Shown here piece by piece: positions 1 through 9,677 of a stretch of 36,844 nt of DNA. Source of the DNA: Candidatus Coprenecus pullicola (GTDB lineage: Bacteria; Bacteroidota; Bacteroidia; Bacteroidales; UBA932); assembly GCA_018711925.1 (NCBI GenBank), contig DVHR01000077.1, forward strand, positions 1 to 36,844, given 5' to 3'. Each line of letters begins with the position of its first letter. Within the stretch, counting starts at the first letter, position 1. The notes below the pieces were generated by a model that worked only from the letters and a program-made list of their open reading frames with translations, was not told the origin of the DNA and did not search any database. Made by a program: the position numbers and the translations under genes.

Positions 1-1030
1 AACCGGTATATACTGTGGACGGAGCAAGCTCATCAACCAGATAAGAGTCCGGTCCGATGGATGAGAGAGGCTTGATTATATCTTCTATCGGCAGGTTTAT
101 ACCGCCAAGTGCAAGCATCTCGTCTATGAGACCATTGATATATACCTGATAGCTATCCCTGATCTGTTCAGGTGTATAACCGGAGCCCTCAGCAGTGGAG
201 AACATGTAGTAAACCTCGTTGTCGTCAGGGGTAACAGACATCATAACCGTAGTGCTGGTCACATCCGTGTACTCAATGGTAAAGTCCACATCCACCATCG
301 GCATATCTTTGGTCTTAAATGCCTCATAAGCAACCTCGGAGAGCTTCTCCAACTCAGGTGTCAAACCTATGGCATACACAACATAGTCAGTTGCCGGAAG
401 CATGCCTTTTGCACTCACATTCAGGGTATCTCCATAGATAAGCAGACTTTGCTCGATATAGTCGGCCAACGTAAGCCCGGCTGAGTTCGCCCTCTCCTCT
501 ATGGTAAGAAGGCTGTAATTAAAATACTCATCAAATGAACCGAAGGAGTCCCAGGTAGTCTTGTCCACAAGCATATTGATATAAGGCATCTCCTGATCCT
601 TGGCAATGATATCCCATGTAGCCGACATATAGTCGACTTCCTTCATGGTTATCCGATATGCAGGTATCTCCCCGCCTTCGCCCTGGATCACCTTAAGTTC
701 AATACTGAGTGTGCCGTACGAGAGATTAATCGAAGCCTCTCTGGTCGTCTCCTCCTCGTTGGCCAGGACATCGAATGTCACTTTGCCGAATGCGGAGTGC
801 GCGTCAAGCTCCGTTATCCAGTCCACGCCTTCCTGAACTTCTGCTGTCACTGCATCGTTCGTAGGATTCTTTATATCATAAAGGAATTCGAAACTGCCTC
901 CGGCCATGTCTACATTGAAGGTAGTCTCGCTTAAAGGGGTGAACTGTGTAGAGGTCTTATCGTCCTTGTTGCAGGATACTGACAAAACAGCCGCTGCGGC
1001 TGCGAAAAGAAAAAATGCTGCTTTTCTCAT
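1..1030 (-). CDS. BACON-domain lipoprotein, C-terminus cut by window edge
   Basis: The minus-strand frame opens at the ATG at 1030 and stays open to base 1, so the C-terminus is missing; about 343 residues are visible. It begins with MRKAA, a hydrophobic Ala-rich stretch and the lipobox-like VLSVSC, then NKDDK, as expected for a surface or periplasmic lipoprotein. Residues ~35-115 read like a BACON domain: strands around FEFLYDIKNPT, then WIT, then VTFDVLANEEETTR and ELKVIQGE. BACON domains are common in Bacteroidota surface lipoproteins and are often linked to carbohydrate or mucin binding, but nothing here identifies a ligand. The rest is not recognised; it has alternating beta-type segments. 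A good promoter at 1066-1097 and a terminator behind ychF indicate a separate transcription unit. Confidence 0.8.
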   Translation of the reverse strand, partial: MRKAAFFLFAAAAAVLSVSCNKDDKTSTQFTPLSETTFNVDMAGGSFEFLYDIKNPTNDAVTAEVQEGVDWITELDAHSAFGKVTFDVLANEEETTREASINLSYGTLSIELKVIQGEGGEIPAYRITMKEVDYMSATWDIIAKDQEMPYINMLVDKTTWDSFGSFDEYFNYSLLTIEERANSAGLTLADYIEQSLLIYGDTLNVSAKGMLPATDYVVYAIGLTPELEKLSEVAYEAFKTKDMPMVDVDFTIEYTDVTSTTVMMSVTPDDNEVYYMFSTAEGSGYTPEQIRDSYQVYINGLIDEMLALGGINLPIEDIIKPLSSIGPDSYLVDELAPSTVYTG

Positions 1031-1065
1031 AAGCTAAATAATTTAGTTGATTGATTTATTTTTCA

Positions 1066-1097
1066 CAAATATACTCCGGCATATCGCAGTTTCCAAA
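1066..1097 (-). promoter_or_regulatory. Bacteroidota-type promoter for the BACON lipoprotein
   Basis: Read on the minus strand, TTTG (1097-1094), a 20-bp spacer and TATATTTG (1073-1066) match the -33/-7 pattern of the Bacteroidota housekeeping sigma factor. Transcription would start near 1059, giving a leader of about 29 nt before the ATG at 1030. Confidence 0.65.
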
Positions 1098-1100
1098 TAC

Positions 1101-1138
1101 AAAAAATGGCAATTTGACAAATTTGCCGAATTGCCATT
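1101..1138 (-). terminator. Intrinsic terminator behind ychF
   Basis: AATGGCAATT (1105-1114) and AATTGCCATT (1129-1138) are a perfect 10-bp inverted repeat. On the minus strand the hairpin is followed directly by a run of six T (plus-strand A tract at 1101-1106). It lies about 20 bp past the ychF stop and separates that unit from the lipoprotein promoter. Confidence 0.75.
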
Positions 1139-1159
1139 CATTGATTATCAAGCACTATC

Positions 1160-2263
1160 TTAAACATTGAAAAGGAAGTGCATGATATCTCCGTCATCAA
1201 CAGTGTAATCCTTGCCCTGGACAGCCAACTTGCCTGCCGCACGGCACTCGGCCTCGGAACCGTACTTTACAAAGTCATCGTACTTGATTACCTCTGCCCT
1301 AATGAATCCTTTTTCAAAATCAGAGTGAATGACCCCGGCAGCACGGGGAGCCTTGTCTCCTTTATGAATAGTCCATGCGCGCACCTCAGGTTCCCCTGCT
1401 GTAAAATAAGTGCGCAGACCCAGCAGATCATACGCGGCACGGATCAGCCTCTCAATACCCGAGTGCTCCAGACCCAGCTCGGAGAGAAACATCTGACGCT
1501 CCTCATAGCTGTCCAGTTCGGCAATCTCGGACTCTATCTTGGCCGCGATGACCAGTACACCTGCATCCTCGTCCTTGACAGCCTCCTTCACTTTATCAAC
1601 ATAGGCATTGCCGTTTGCAGCCGACGCCTCGTCAACATTGCAGACATAGAGCACCGGCTTGGCAGTAAGCAGAAAGAACTCACGGGCTGTCTTCTCGTCC
1701 TCAGGATTATCAAACACCACCGTACGGGCCGACTTGCCTGCTTCCAGCGCGGCCTTATACTGCATAAGAATCTCACAGGCCTTTCTGGCATGTTTGTCTC
1801 CACCCGTCTGTGCCTGTTTCTGAAGCTTGGACAGACGGTTTTCCACTGTCTCCAGATCCTTAAGCTGGAGTTCCATGTCTATTATCTCCTTGTCTCTTAT
1901 CGGATCCACACTGCCGTCCACATGAGTGACATTGGGATCGTCAAAACAACGAAGCACATGAAGAATCGCATCCGTCTCGCGGATATTTGCCAGGAACTGA
2001 TTGCCAAGACCCTCTCCTTTGCTCGCACCCTTGACCAGTCCGGCTATGTCCACAATCTCGACAGTTGCCGGCACCACCCGTCTGGGATGTACCAACGACT
2101 CCAGTACCTGCAGCCTGGGATCCGGTACAGTCGTAGAGCCGATATTCGGTTCAATGGTACAGAACGGGAAATTGGCCGCCTGGGCCTTACCCGAACTGAT
2201 ACAGTTGAAAAGAGTGGATTTACCCACATTGGGAAGTCCGACTATACCGCATTTCAGAGACAT
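1160..2263 (-). CDS. ychF: Ribosome-binding ATPase YchF (OLA1 family)
   Basis: A 367-residue Obg-family P-loop protein, the normal length for YchF. The G1 motif GLPNVGKS is at residues 9-16, followed by the G3 region DIAGLVKGASKGEGLGN. The C-terminal ~85 residues match the TGS domain and end in DGDIMHFLFNV, typical of this family. YchF is known to bind and hydrolyse ATP in preference to GTP and to associate with the ribosome; its role is linked to translation and stress responses. It lies 17 bp downstream of the AspT/YidE-type transporter gene, with no promoter evident between them, so it is probably the last gene of the dnaE-fbp-transporter-ychF run. A terminator follows at 1101-1138. Confidence 0.95.
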   Translation of the reverse strand: MSLKCGIVGLPNVGKSTLFNCISSGKAQAANFPFCTIEPNIGSTTVPDPRLQVLESLVHPRRVVPATVEIVDIAGLVKGASKGEGLGNQFLANIRETDAILHVLRCFDDPNVTHVDGSVDPIRDKEIIDMELQLKDLETVENRLSKLQKQAQTGGDKHARKACEILMQYKAALEAGKSARTVVFDNPEDEKTAREFFLLTAKPVLYVCNVDEASAANGNAYVDKVKEAVKDEDAGVLVIAAKIESEIAELDSYEERQMFLSELGLEHSGIERLIRAAYDLLGLRTYFTAGEPEVRAWTIHKGDKAPRAAGVIHSDFEKGFIRAEVIKYDDFVKYGSEAECRAAGKLAVQGKDYTVDDGDIMHFLFNV

Positions 2264-2280
2264 ATCCTTATCATTTTAAG

Positions 2281-3936
2281 TTACAAAACCATCAACTGCG
2301 CGACTATCACCCTGAGGAACATGGACAACGGATAGACTGTCGCGTATGCCACCGCTATCCTGGACTCGTCAAACGTACTGTTCATGAAAGCCAAGGCAGT
2401 AGGATTGGTATGCGAGCCGCACACCAGACCCGATATCGAATAATAGTCCAGCTTGAACACCAGCCTGGCGAGTACGCAGACTATAATCAACGGAATCACC
2501 GTTATCAGGAAACCATAGAGAATCCACATATAACCGCCACCAACGACAGCATCCACAAATCCCTTTCCGGCTCCCAGACCGACTGCGGCCAGGAAGAGAG
2601 TTATGCCCACCTCGCGAAGCATCATATTGGAACTGGCCGTCGTGTATGTTACCATTCCGAAATCGGGGCCGAAACGCGCTATGAGAATAGCCACTACCAG
2701 AGAACCGCCTGCAAGTCCAAGTTTAAGAGGCTGTGAAAGCCCTGGCAGCAAAATAGGTATAGACCCCACAAGGATACCGAAGAATATACCTATAAATATA
2801 GGAATAAGCTTGGGCTCGCGGAGCTTCTTGACCTGATTACCTACAAGACGGGACACCTTGTCGATAGAGCTTTGGGCGCCCACAACCATTATACGGTCCC
2901 CTAGTTGCAGATGCAGGCCGGGAGCAGCAGTAAGATCGATACCGGCACGATTGACTCTTGTGATATTGAGGCCGAACTGGGCCCTTATGTTAAGCTCGCC
3001 CAGTGTCTTGCCGTTGACACTGCTGTTGGTGACAACCAGACGGCGGGAGACCAGATTGGTATCCAGTTTCTCCCATGCACTCTGGTCCATTTCCAGTTTT
3101 TTACCGAAAAAGGCGACTACCACATCCGCATTGGCCGCAGAAGTGATAATCAGCAGTTTGTCTCCCAGCTTGACTACAGAATCCGAAGTAGGGATCTCCA
3201 TATGCCCGTCATTGTGGTACTGACGCGATATCACGAAGTGACGGTTCAGAAGGTGGTCTACTTCCGCAATCGTCCTACCGCATATGGCCTCGTTACGCAC
3301 CTCCACTGCGAGCTTGCAGGCGCTGTCCTTCCCTGACTCCTGCTTCTCCACTATCTCCTTCTCCTTATTCAGATTAACACGGAACACAGCCCGCACACCC
3401 AAGAGAGTAAGGATCACACCCACCACTCCAAGAGGGTAGGCAACGGCATAACCGGTAGCTATGGTATTGTCCATGGCACCGGTGATCTCAGCCACCGTCT
3501 GCTGTGCCGCACCTAGTCCGGGAGTATTTGTCACAGCACCTGACATCACACCCACCATTGTAGGCATAGGAGTACCGGTCATGAAATGTATTGCCACCGT
3601 CATTACAACACCTAAAACTACAATCATAACCGCCAGCAGGTTCATCCGCATTCCACCTTTCTTGAATGAGGCGAAGAAACCGGGACCGACCTGCAGACCC
3701 AATGAGAAGACGAAAAGAATGAGGCCGAAGTCACTTACGAAACTCCTTACCGCCTCATTGACAGTAAATCCGAAATGCGACAGTAGAATACCCACGAAAA
3801 GTATCCATGTCACTCCCAAGGATATGCCGAAGACCTTTATCTTGCCGAGCATTATCCCTAGCGCAATCACTATTGATATAATAAGAATCGCATGTGCTAC
3901 GCTATCAGAAAACAAAAGTTGCTCTAACCATTCCAT
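2281..3936 (-). CDS. AspT/YidE-type membrane transporter with two RCK_C (TrkA-C) domains
   Basis: This 551-residue protein has two blocks of about five to six membrane segments (residues ~12-190 and ~375-550) around a soluble core. The two halves carry related motifs: GAVTNTPGLGAAQ near residue 133 and GSHTNPTALAF near 506, the internal duplication typical of the aspartate:alanine exchanger/YidE-YbjL family. The core (about 205-370) looks like two RCK_C modules, each with a GD-(K/R)-(L/I)-hydrophobic strand (LGDKLLII and LGDRIMVV). Family members include AspT-type exchangers, but most are uncharacterised, so the substrate is not assignable from sequence. It lies 35 bp after fbp and 17 bp before ychF on the same strand. 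Confidence 0.85.
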   Translation of the reverse strand: MEWLEQLLFSDSVAHAILIISIVIALGIMLGKIKVFGISLGVTWILFVGILLSHFGFTVNEAVRSFVSDFGLILFVFSLGLQVGPGFFASFKKGGMRMNLLAVMIVVLGVVMTVAIHFMTGTPMPTMVGVMSGAVTNTPGLGAAQQTVAEITGAMDNTIATGYAVAYPLGVVGVILTLLGVRAVFRVNLNKEKEIVEKQESGKDSACKLAVEVRNEAICGRTIAEVDHLLNRHFVISRQYHNDGHMEIPTSDSVVKLGDKLLIITSAANADVVVAFFGKKLEMDQSAWEKLDTNLVSRRLVVTNSSVNGKTLGELNIRAQFGLNITRVNRAGIDLTAAPGLHLQLGDRIMVVGAQSSIDKVSRLVGNQVKKLREPKLIPIFIGIFFGILVGSIPILLPGLSQPLKLGLAGGSLVVAILIARFGPDFGMVTYTTASSNMMLREVGITLFLAAVGLGAGKGFVDAVVGGGYMWILYGFLITVIPLIIVCVLARLVFKLDYYSISGLVCGSHTNPTALAFMNSTFDESRIAVAYATVYPLSMFLRVIVAQLMVL

Positions 3937-3971
3937 GTCAATTATACAAATAAAGGCCGCAAATGTAGCAC

Positions 3972-5954
3972 TTATTTACGAGAGGCAGGAATATTTTTTT
4001 CAAAAATGAGTCCTGCACGGTATGCCGCCAACAGACGCTTGAGGTCTTTTATCTGCTCCTTCAGTTCTTTACCGACATCGGTATCGCCTACTAAAGTCCG
4101 CTTGTCCACAGACTCCACAACGCGGGTCAGGGACTTTATGTCCACTCCGTCCCGCACAGCTCTGTCAATGGACTTAAAAGGTTCGTGCTGGGCCAGCATC
4201 AGACCGTAGGAGTTGTAAATCAGCGTATAGCCCGCGATACCGGTCTCTGACTGATACGGCTTGGAGTATCCTCCGTCGATGACCAGGAGACGGCCATCCG
4301 CCTTGATGGGCGACTCCCCTTTCTTGGTCTTGACCGGCACATGTCCGTTGATGATATGGGTATGCTCCCCGTGAAGACCGAACTCCTCCAGAATCATCTC
4401 ACATATATCCTTACGGTCCTTATACTGAGAATAATACCCCAGGGTCTCCTTATGGGTTTCCTTCTCTGCCAGGAAATAACGCTCGAACGTAGCCATCTTG
4501 TCCTTGTCGAACGGAGGCGCGTACGGACCGCACCACAGATACCACATGAAGTCCTGGGCATACGCTTTGAGCTTTGAATCCTTATCCTCGTAATAAGCGG
4601 CGCGGGCAACTTTGTCGACCATGTCGAACAGAGCCTTTCCCTTATAGGGCTTGCCAAGGATGGTCAGTTCCTTGAATGAGCCGTCCTCGTTCAACGGCAT
4701 GGAAGCATGGAACAGCAGATTGGAGTTACGCACCAGATACAGAGAGCCCTTTGAATACAGACACCGGATATGACGGTCCAGCTTGCTGTTGTTGGTGAAA
4801 TTGTTCAGCAGCTTGGTCACAACACTCTTCTCCTCCTGGGTCAATTTGTAAGGATGTACAGGATCCACTGTCGGGAAATTCATATCCTTCATAGCGTAAT
4901 CCTTCTCTCCTATACGGACTGTACCATGCTCGAAATCTATCTTGTCCAGCAGGTTGCGGTCTGACATACAAAACTCCCTGCGACGGTGTATCACCTCTCC
5001 CTCCAGTTTGAACTGAATGATACTCATGGCCTTGTGCATCCGGGCTATGAGGCTTAAAGTCTTCTCATCATATTTTGAGTCCGCATCCACCTTGGGTCTG
5101 AAGCAGGCACATGGATCATCTGCATAAGCGTCCATGGCGAATGTCGCCAACGGCAGCAGATTGATGCCGTAACCGTCCTCCAGGGTTTCCAGATTGGCAT
5201 ACCTGAGACATATGCGCACCACGTTCGCCATACAAGCGGCACTGCCGGCAGCGGCCCCCATCCATATGATGTCATGGTTGCCCCACTGGAAATCCACATT
5301 GTGGTAACCGCACAGCATGTCCATGATCTTGTGCGCTCCCGGTCCGCGGTCATAGATATCGCCCAGCACATGCAGAGTATCTATGGTAAGACGCTGTATG
5401 ACATATGCTATGGCACAGATAAAGCTGTCCGCCGAGCCGGTCTCGATTATGGTATTGAGTATAGAATAGATGTACTCATGCTTGTTGTTGTCGTTAAGAG
5501 ACTCGTGTATAAGCTCTTCTATGATGTAGGAATATTCTGGAGGCAGGGCCTTGCGGACTTTGGAGCGGGTATACTTGGAGGCCGCGACCTCAAGCACCCT
5601 TACCATATTGACCAGATTGATCTTGTACCAGTCCGACATGTTCTTCTCCTTCTCCCTGGCCTTTACCAGTTTGAGCTTCTGCTCGGGATAATAGATAAGT
5701 GTACAGAGTTCTTTCTTCTCGTTCTCCTTGAGCTGGAAACCGAAGAGCTCGTCCACCTTGCGCCTGATGACACCGGAAGCGTTGCGGAGAACGTGCTGAA
5801 ACGCGTCGTACTCTCCGTGCAGGTCAGTAACAAAATGCTCAGTACCTTTAGGAAGATTGAGAATTGCCTCCAGATTGATAATCTCAGTACTTGCCGCCTG
5901 TACCGTAGGAAAACTTTTAGATAAAAGTTCGAGATATTTTAAATCTTTTGCCAT
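3972..5954 (-). CDS. fbp: Class III fructose-1,6-bisphosphatase
   Basis: A 660-residue protein matching the Firmicutes/Bacteroidota class III FBPase (FBPase_2), which hydrolyses fructose 1,6-bisphosphate to fructose 6-phosphate in gluconeogenesis. It is unrelated to class I enzymes and carries a calcineurin-like metallophosphatase core. The metal-binding signatures are visible in order: DLHGEYDAF from residue 44, GDIYDRGPGAH near 197 and WGNHDIIWMG near 224, with later histidines in IINGHVPVKTKKGESP. Length and N-terminus (MAKDLKYLELL) agree with the family. The gene starts 33 bp after the dnaE stop on the same strand. No clear TAnnTTTG element was seen in that gap, so co-transcription with dnaE is possible. 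Confidence 0.95.
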   Translation of the reverse strand: MAKDLKYLELLSKSFPTVQAASTEIINLEAILNLPKGTEHFVTDLHGEYDAFQHVLRNASGVIRRKVDELFGFQLKENEKKELCTLIYYPEQKLKLVKAREKEKNMSDWYKINLVNMVRVLEVAASKYTRSKVRKALPPEYSYIIEELIHESLNDNNKHEYIYSILNTIIETGSADSFICAIAYVIQRLTIDTLHVLGDIYDRGPGAHKIMDMLCGYHNVDFQWGNHDIIWMGAAAGSAACMANVVRICLRYANLETLEDGYGINLLPLATFAMDAYADDPCACFRPKVDADSKYDEKTLSLIARMHKAMSIIQFKLEGEVIHRRREFCMSDRNLLDKIDFEHGTVRIGEKDYAMKDMNFPTVDPVHPYKLTQEEKSVVTKLLNNFTNNSKLDRHIRCLYSKGSLYLVRNSNLLFHASMPLNEDGSFKELTILGKPYKGKALFDMVDKVARAAYYEDKDSKLKAYAQDFMWYLWCGPYAPPFDKDKMATFERYFLAEKETHKETLGYYSQYKDRKDICEMILEEFGLHGEHTHIINGHVPVKTKKGESPIKADGRLLVIDGGYSKPYQSETGIAGYTLIYNSYGLMLAQHEPFKSIDRAVRDGVDIKSLTRVVESVDKRTLVGDTDVGKELKEQIKDLKRLLAAYRAGLIFEKNIPASRK

Positions 5955-5987
5955 ACTGACAGTTTTTCAAAGTATTAACATTTATTT

Positions 5988-8900
5988 TTAAGATTTGTTT
6001 ATTCTGTAATGCAGTCCGTTAAGCTTTAGAAACGAGAGAAAGTCATCCGCCGCCGTGACACTGTACTTACGGGAGAAAAACTCGGCATTGATCTTCTCCT
6101 CCATATCGTAGATATTGAGCGTCAGCATGGATTTACCCTTGTTATGACGCACCGCCTTCTTCAATGCCTTTACGAACTCGCCGTCTACAATCTCCAAAGG
6201 GACATCTATCACCATCTCCTTTATCATGGACTCGCGGACATTGGCCAGCAGGGATATCGCCCTGATTTTCGGAAAACCGCCCGATATCTCGAAACGCTTT
6301 CCGCCTCTGGCATTCCTGTCTTCCACTTTATTGAAACGCGGAGCCACATAGACCCTGAGCAGCAGGAACTCGTGGACCCGGAGAAATCCGCTGAACGCCT
6401 CATAGTCCTTGTCGAAAAGCGTAAATGTCACGGAGCCCTTGAAATCCTCTATTGTCACCTTGCACATAGTACCAACCCCATTGGCCTTGGGCCTTATGTC
6501 CACACTGCTCACCAGACCGGCTATGTACTGGTCCTTCTCGAATGCCTCGCGGTCCTTGGATGCTGACACCTCGTCCACATAACTGCACCACTTGGGGATG
6601 CTCATCGTCGTAAAATTCTCCACCTCAAAACGGAACCTGTCCAGCGGATGCGCCGATATGTACATCCCCACCAGATCCTTCTCCTTCTTGAGCATCTCTA
6701 TCTGGTCCAGTTCATGCAGCACCGGCAGCTGCGGACGCACCGTCTCCACCTCGTCGGCCCCTCCGAACAGACTGTTCTTCATCGACTCCGCCGTTTTCTG
6801 ATACAGAGAACCGTAACGCAGAAGCAGGTCCAGGCAGGTCTCCCCCTTGCCGGCGTCCATCGCAAAGGAGCCGCGGTTGATCTCAGAGAAAGAATCGAAA
6901 GCACCGGAATAAGCCAGCGCCTCTATTCCCTTCTTGTTGACAGAGGTATAGGGAACCCTTTCCATAAAGTTGAAAATATCCTTGAACGGCCCCCCGGCTT
7001 CACGTACCTCTATGATGCTGTTCACCGCACCTATGCCGATACCCTTGATGCCGGCCATGCCGAAGCGGATGTTGCCTTCCTTGTTGACAGTGAACTTGGT
7101 GTAGCTCTCGTTCACATCCGGGCCGAGAATCCTCATCCCGTTGCGGCGGCAGTCGTCCATGAACTTGGTGATCTCGTCTATGTTGTTGAGATTGTTGCTC
7201 AGGACGGCGGCCATATACTCGGCTCTGTAGTGGGCCTTGAGGTAGCCGGTCTGGTAACCGACCCAGGCGTAGCAGGTGGCGTGGGACTTGTTGAAAGCGT
7301 AGGAAGCGAATGCCTCCCAGTCATTCCATATCTTGTTGAGGATGGCCTCGGGATGACCGTGCTCCAGACCGCCGGCAAAGAACTCGTCCTTCAGTTCGGC
7401 CATCACCTTTATCTGCTTCTTACCCATCGCCTTACGCAGCTTATCGGCCTTACCTTTGGTAAATCCGGCCAACTTCTGGGACAGCAGCATGACCTGCTCC
7501 TGATAGACCGTCACCCCGTAAGTGTCATGAAGGTACTCCTCCATGTCCGGCAGATCGTACTCTATCTTGCTCCGGCCGTGCTTGCGGTTTACGAAGTCGG
7601 GAATATAGTCCATAGGACCCGGACGGTAGAGGGCGTTCATCGCAATCAGGTCCTCGAATCTGGACGGCTGCAGCTCGATGAGCCATTTCTGCATACCATC
7701 AGACTCGAACTGGAACACGCCCACGGTATCACCTCTGGAGAAAAGGGCGTAAGTCTCGGCATCATCGATAGGTATGGAATTGATGTCCAGATCCTCCCCT
7801 CTTGACTGACGGATATTCTCCACCGTATCTTTCAGTATGGTCAGGGTCTTCAGGCCCAGGAAGTCCATCTTGAGCATACCGGCCGACTCGATCAGGCTGC
7901 CCTCGAACTGCGAGACGAGGATGTCCTTGCCGGTCTCCTTGTCCTTGGCCGTACTCAAGGGGATGAAATTCGTGAGGTCGTCGCGGCCGATGATGGTGGC
8001 GCAGGCGTGAACTCCGGTATTGCGCACCGTCCCCTCCAGACGCTCGGCATACATGAGGGTATCGTGCACCAGCTGGTCGCCGCTGTTGAAGGCCTCCTGA
8101 AACTCCGGCACCTTCTCCAGACAGAGCTTGATGGTGGGATCCACATCCTTGGCCTCTTTAACCTTTTTCTTCTGTCCGGGGTGGTCAGGGTCATCTATTT
8201 CCTTCTCTTTCTCAACGGTTATCTTCTTGGGCACCAGCTTGGCCAGCCGGTCGGTGGTGTCCAGGGAGAGCTTCTGGATGCGGCCTACGTCGCGAATGAC
8301 GCTCTTGGTAGCCATCGTGCCGAAGGTAATCACGTGGGAGACATGGTCCTTGCCGTACTTGTCCTCCACGTACTTGAACACCCGGTAGCGGCCCTCGTCG
8401 TCGAAGTCGATGTCGATATCGGGCATCGAGATACGGTCAGGGTTGAGGAAACGCTCGAACAGAAGGTCGTACTTTATAGGGTCTATGTTGGTAATCGTAA
8501 GACAATATGCCACCACCGAACCGGCAGCTGAGCCTCGTCCGGGACCCACCCATACGCCCATGTTGCGGGCCGCCTTGATAAAGTCCTGCACGATGAGGAA
8601 GTAGTCCGGAAATCCCATCTTCTTGATAGTCGCCAGCTCGAAGTCGATACGCTCCCGTGTGGCCTCGGGGATGTCCTCCCCGTAGCGGATGTGTGCGCCC
8701 TCGTAGGTGAGGTGGTGCAGGTAGTCGTTGGAATCGGTGAAGCCCTCCGGCAGAGGGAAGACCGGCAGAATAGGGTCGTGGTTCAGGTTGATGACCTCCA
8801 CCTTGTCCACGATCTCCAGCGTGTTGGATATCACCTCCGGATGGTCGGCGAAGATGGCCGACATCTCCTCGGTGGATTTCAGGTATTCCTGCTGGGTGTA

Positions 8901-9641
8901 GCGCAGGCGCTTGGGGTCGTCGAAATCGGAATTGGTGCTGATGCAGATCAGGCGGTCGTGGGCCGGGCCGTCCTCCTTACGGACGAAATGCACGTCGTTG
9001 GTGGCCACCACCTTGATGCCCAATTTCTCCGCTATCCGGAAAATGACCTCATTGACCTGCTGCTGATGGGCGAAGGTACTCTTCTCAGCCCCCGGCACAT
9101 CGGTCTCATGCCGCTGCACCTCTAAATAATAGTCCTCCCCGAAGATGGACCTGTACCAGGCCGCCACCTCCTCCGCCTTGGCCGTATCGCCCTCCATGAT
9201 GGCCTGAGGCACCTCGCCGCCGAGACAGGCCGAGCAGCAGACAATGCCCTCATGGTACTGCTCTATCAGCTCGTGGTCGATACGCGGCTTGTAGTAGAAA
9301 CCCTCGATATAGGCCTTCGAGGAGAGCTTGATGAGATTGTGGTAGCCCTGCATGTTCTTGGCCAGCATGATCAGGTGGTAGGAGCTCTGGTCCTCACGGC
9401 CCTTCCGGTCGAAACGGCTTGCACCTGCCACATAGAACTCGCAGCCCACGATAGGCTTCAGCGGGGCATTCTTCTTCGCCACCGTATCGAGAAACTCCTT
9501 CACTCCGAACATGTTCCCGTGATCGGTTATCGCCAGGGCCGGCTGGCCGTTCGCCACAGCAGTATCGATCAGGTCCCCTATCTTGGACTGACCGTCGAGT
9601 ATCGAATACTGAGTGTGTACGTGCAGGTGGGCAAATGACAT
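5988..9641 (-). CDS. dnaE: DNA polymerase III subunit alpha
   Basis: At 1217 residues this is a full-length bacterial replicative polymerase of the DnaE type. The N-terminal PHP domain opens with HLHVHTQYSILDG and continues with TDHGNMFGVKEF. The C-family palm follows, with GPGRGSAAGS near residue 365 and the catalytic aspartates in MPDIDIDFDDEGR near 407. The thumb/fingers region includes YRPGPMDYIPDFVNRKHG and SYAFNKSHATCYAW; an OB-fold (YIAGLVSSV near 1040) sits near the C-terminus. It synthesises DNA in the holoenzyme together with the beta clamp. A -7-like element TAACTTTG is on the minus strand at 9677-9670, about 29 bp before the ATG, without a clear -33 partner. It is the first gene of the minus-strand core block and the left border of the accessory island. 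Confidence 0.97.
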   Translation of the reverse strand: MSFAHLHVHTQYSILDGQSKIGDLIDTAVANGQPALAITDHGNMFGVKEFLDTVAKKNAPLKPIVGCEFYVAGASRFDRKGREDQSSYHLIMLAKNMQGYHNLIKLSSKAYIEGFYYKPRIDHELIEQYHEGIVCCSACLGGEVPQAIMEGDTAKAEEVAAWYRSIFGEDYYLEVQRHETDVPGAEKSTFAHQQQVNEVIFRIAEKLGIKVVATNDVHFVRKEDGPAHDRLICISTNSDFDDPKRLRYTQQEYLKSTEEMSAIFADHPEVISNTLEIVDKVEVINLNHDPILPVFPLPEGFTDSNDYLHHLTYEGAHIRYGEDIPEATRERIDFELATIKKMGFPDYFLIVQDFIKAARNMGVWVGPGRGSAAGSVVAYCLTITNIDPIKYDLLFERFLNPDRISMPDIDIDFDDEGRYRVFKYVEDKYGKDHVSHVITFGTMATKSVIRDVGRIQKLSLDTTDRLAKLVPKKITVEKEKEIDDPDHPGQKKKVKEAKDVDPTIKLCLEKVPEFQEAFNSGDQLVHDTLMYAERLEGTVRNTGVHACATIIGRDDLTNFIPLSTAKDKETGKDILVSQFEGSLIESAGMLKMDFLGLKTLTILKDTVENIRQSRGEDLDINSIPIDDAETYALFSRGDTVGVFQFESDGMQKWLIELQPSRFEDLIAMNALYRPGPMDYIPDFVNRKHGRSKIEYDLPDMEEYLHDTYGVTVYQEQVMLLSQKLAGFTKGKADKLRKAMGKKQIKVMAELKDEFFAGGLEHGHPEAILNKIWNDWEAFASYAFNKSHATCYAWVGYQTGYLKAHYRAEYMAAVLSNNLNNIDEITKFMDDCRRNGMRILGPDVNESYTKFTVNKEGNIRFGMAGIKGIGIGAVNSIIEVREAGGPFKDIFNFMERVPYTSVNKKGIEALAYSGAFDSFSEINRGSFAMDAGKGETCLDLLLRYGSLYQKTAESMKNSLFGGADEVETVRPQLPVLHELDQIEMLKKEKDLVGMYISAHPLDRFRFEVENFTTMSIPKWCSYVDEVSASKDREAFEKDQYIAGLVSSVDIRPKANGVGTMCKVTIEDFKGSVTFTLFDKDYEAFSGFLRVHEFLLLRVYVAPRFNKVEDRNARGGKRFEISGGFPKIRAISLLANVRESMIKEMVIDVPLEIVDGEFVKALKKAVRHNKGKSMLTLNIYDMEEKINAEFFSRKYSVTAADDFLSFLKLNGLHYRINKS

Positions 9642-9677
9642 GTTCGGATAGTTTTAAAGTTGCTGTCTGCAAAGTTA

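Noticed and set aside
1178..2335. 385-codon open frame antisense to ychF
   Set aside because: Fully mirrors the conserved ychF gene, shows no protein-like domain and is explained by the codon use of the real gene.
6648..7805. 385-codon open frame antisense to dnaE
   Set aside because: Lies inside the conserved polymerase core; composition rich in His/Leu/Val as expected for a mirror frame.
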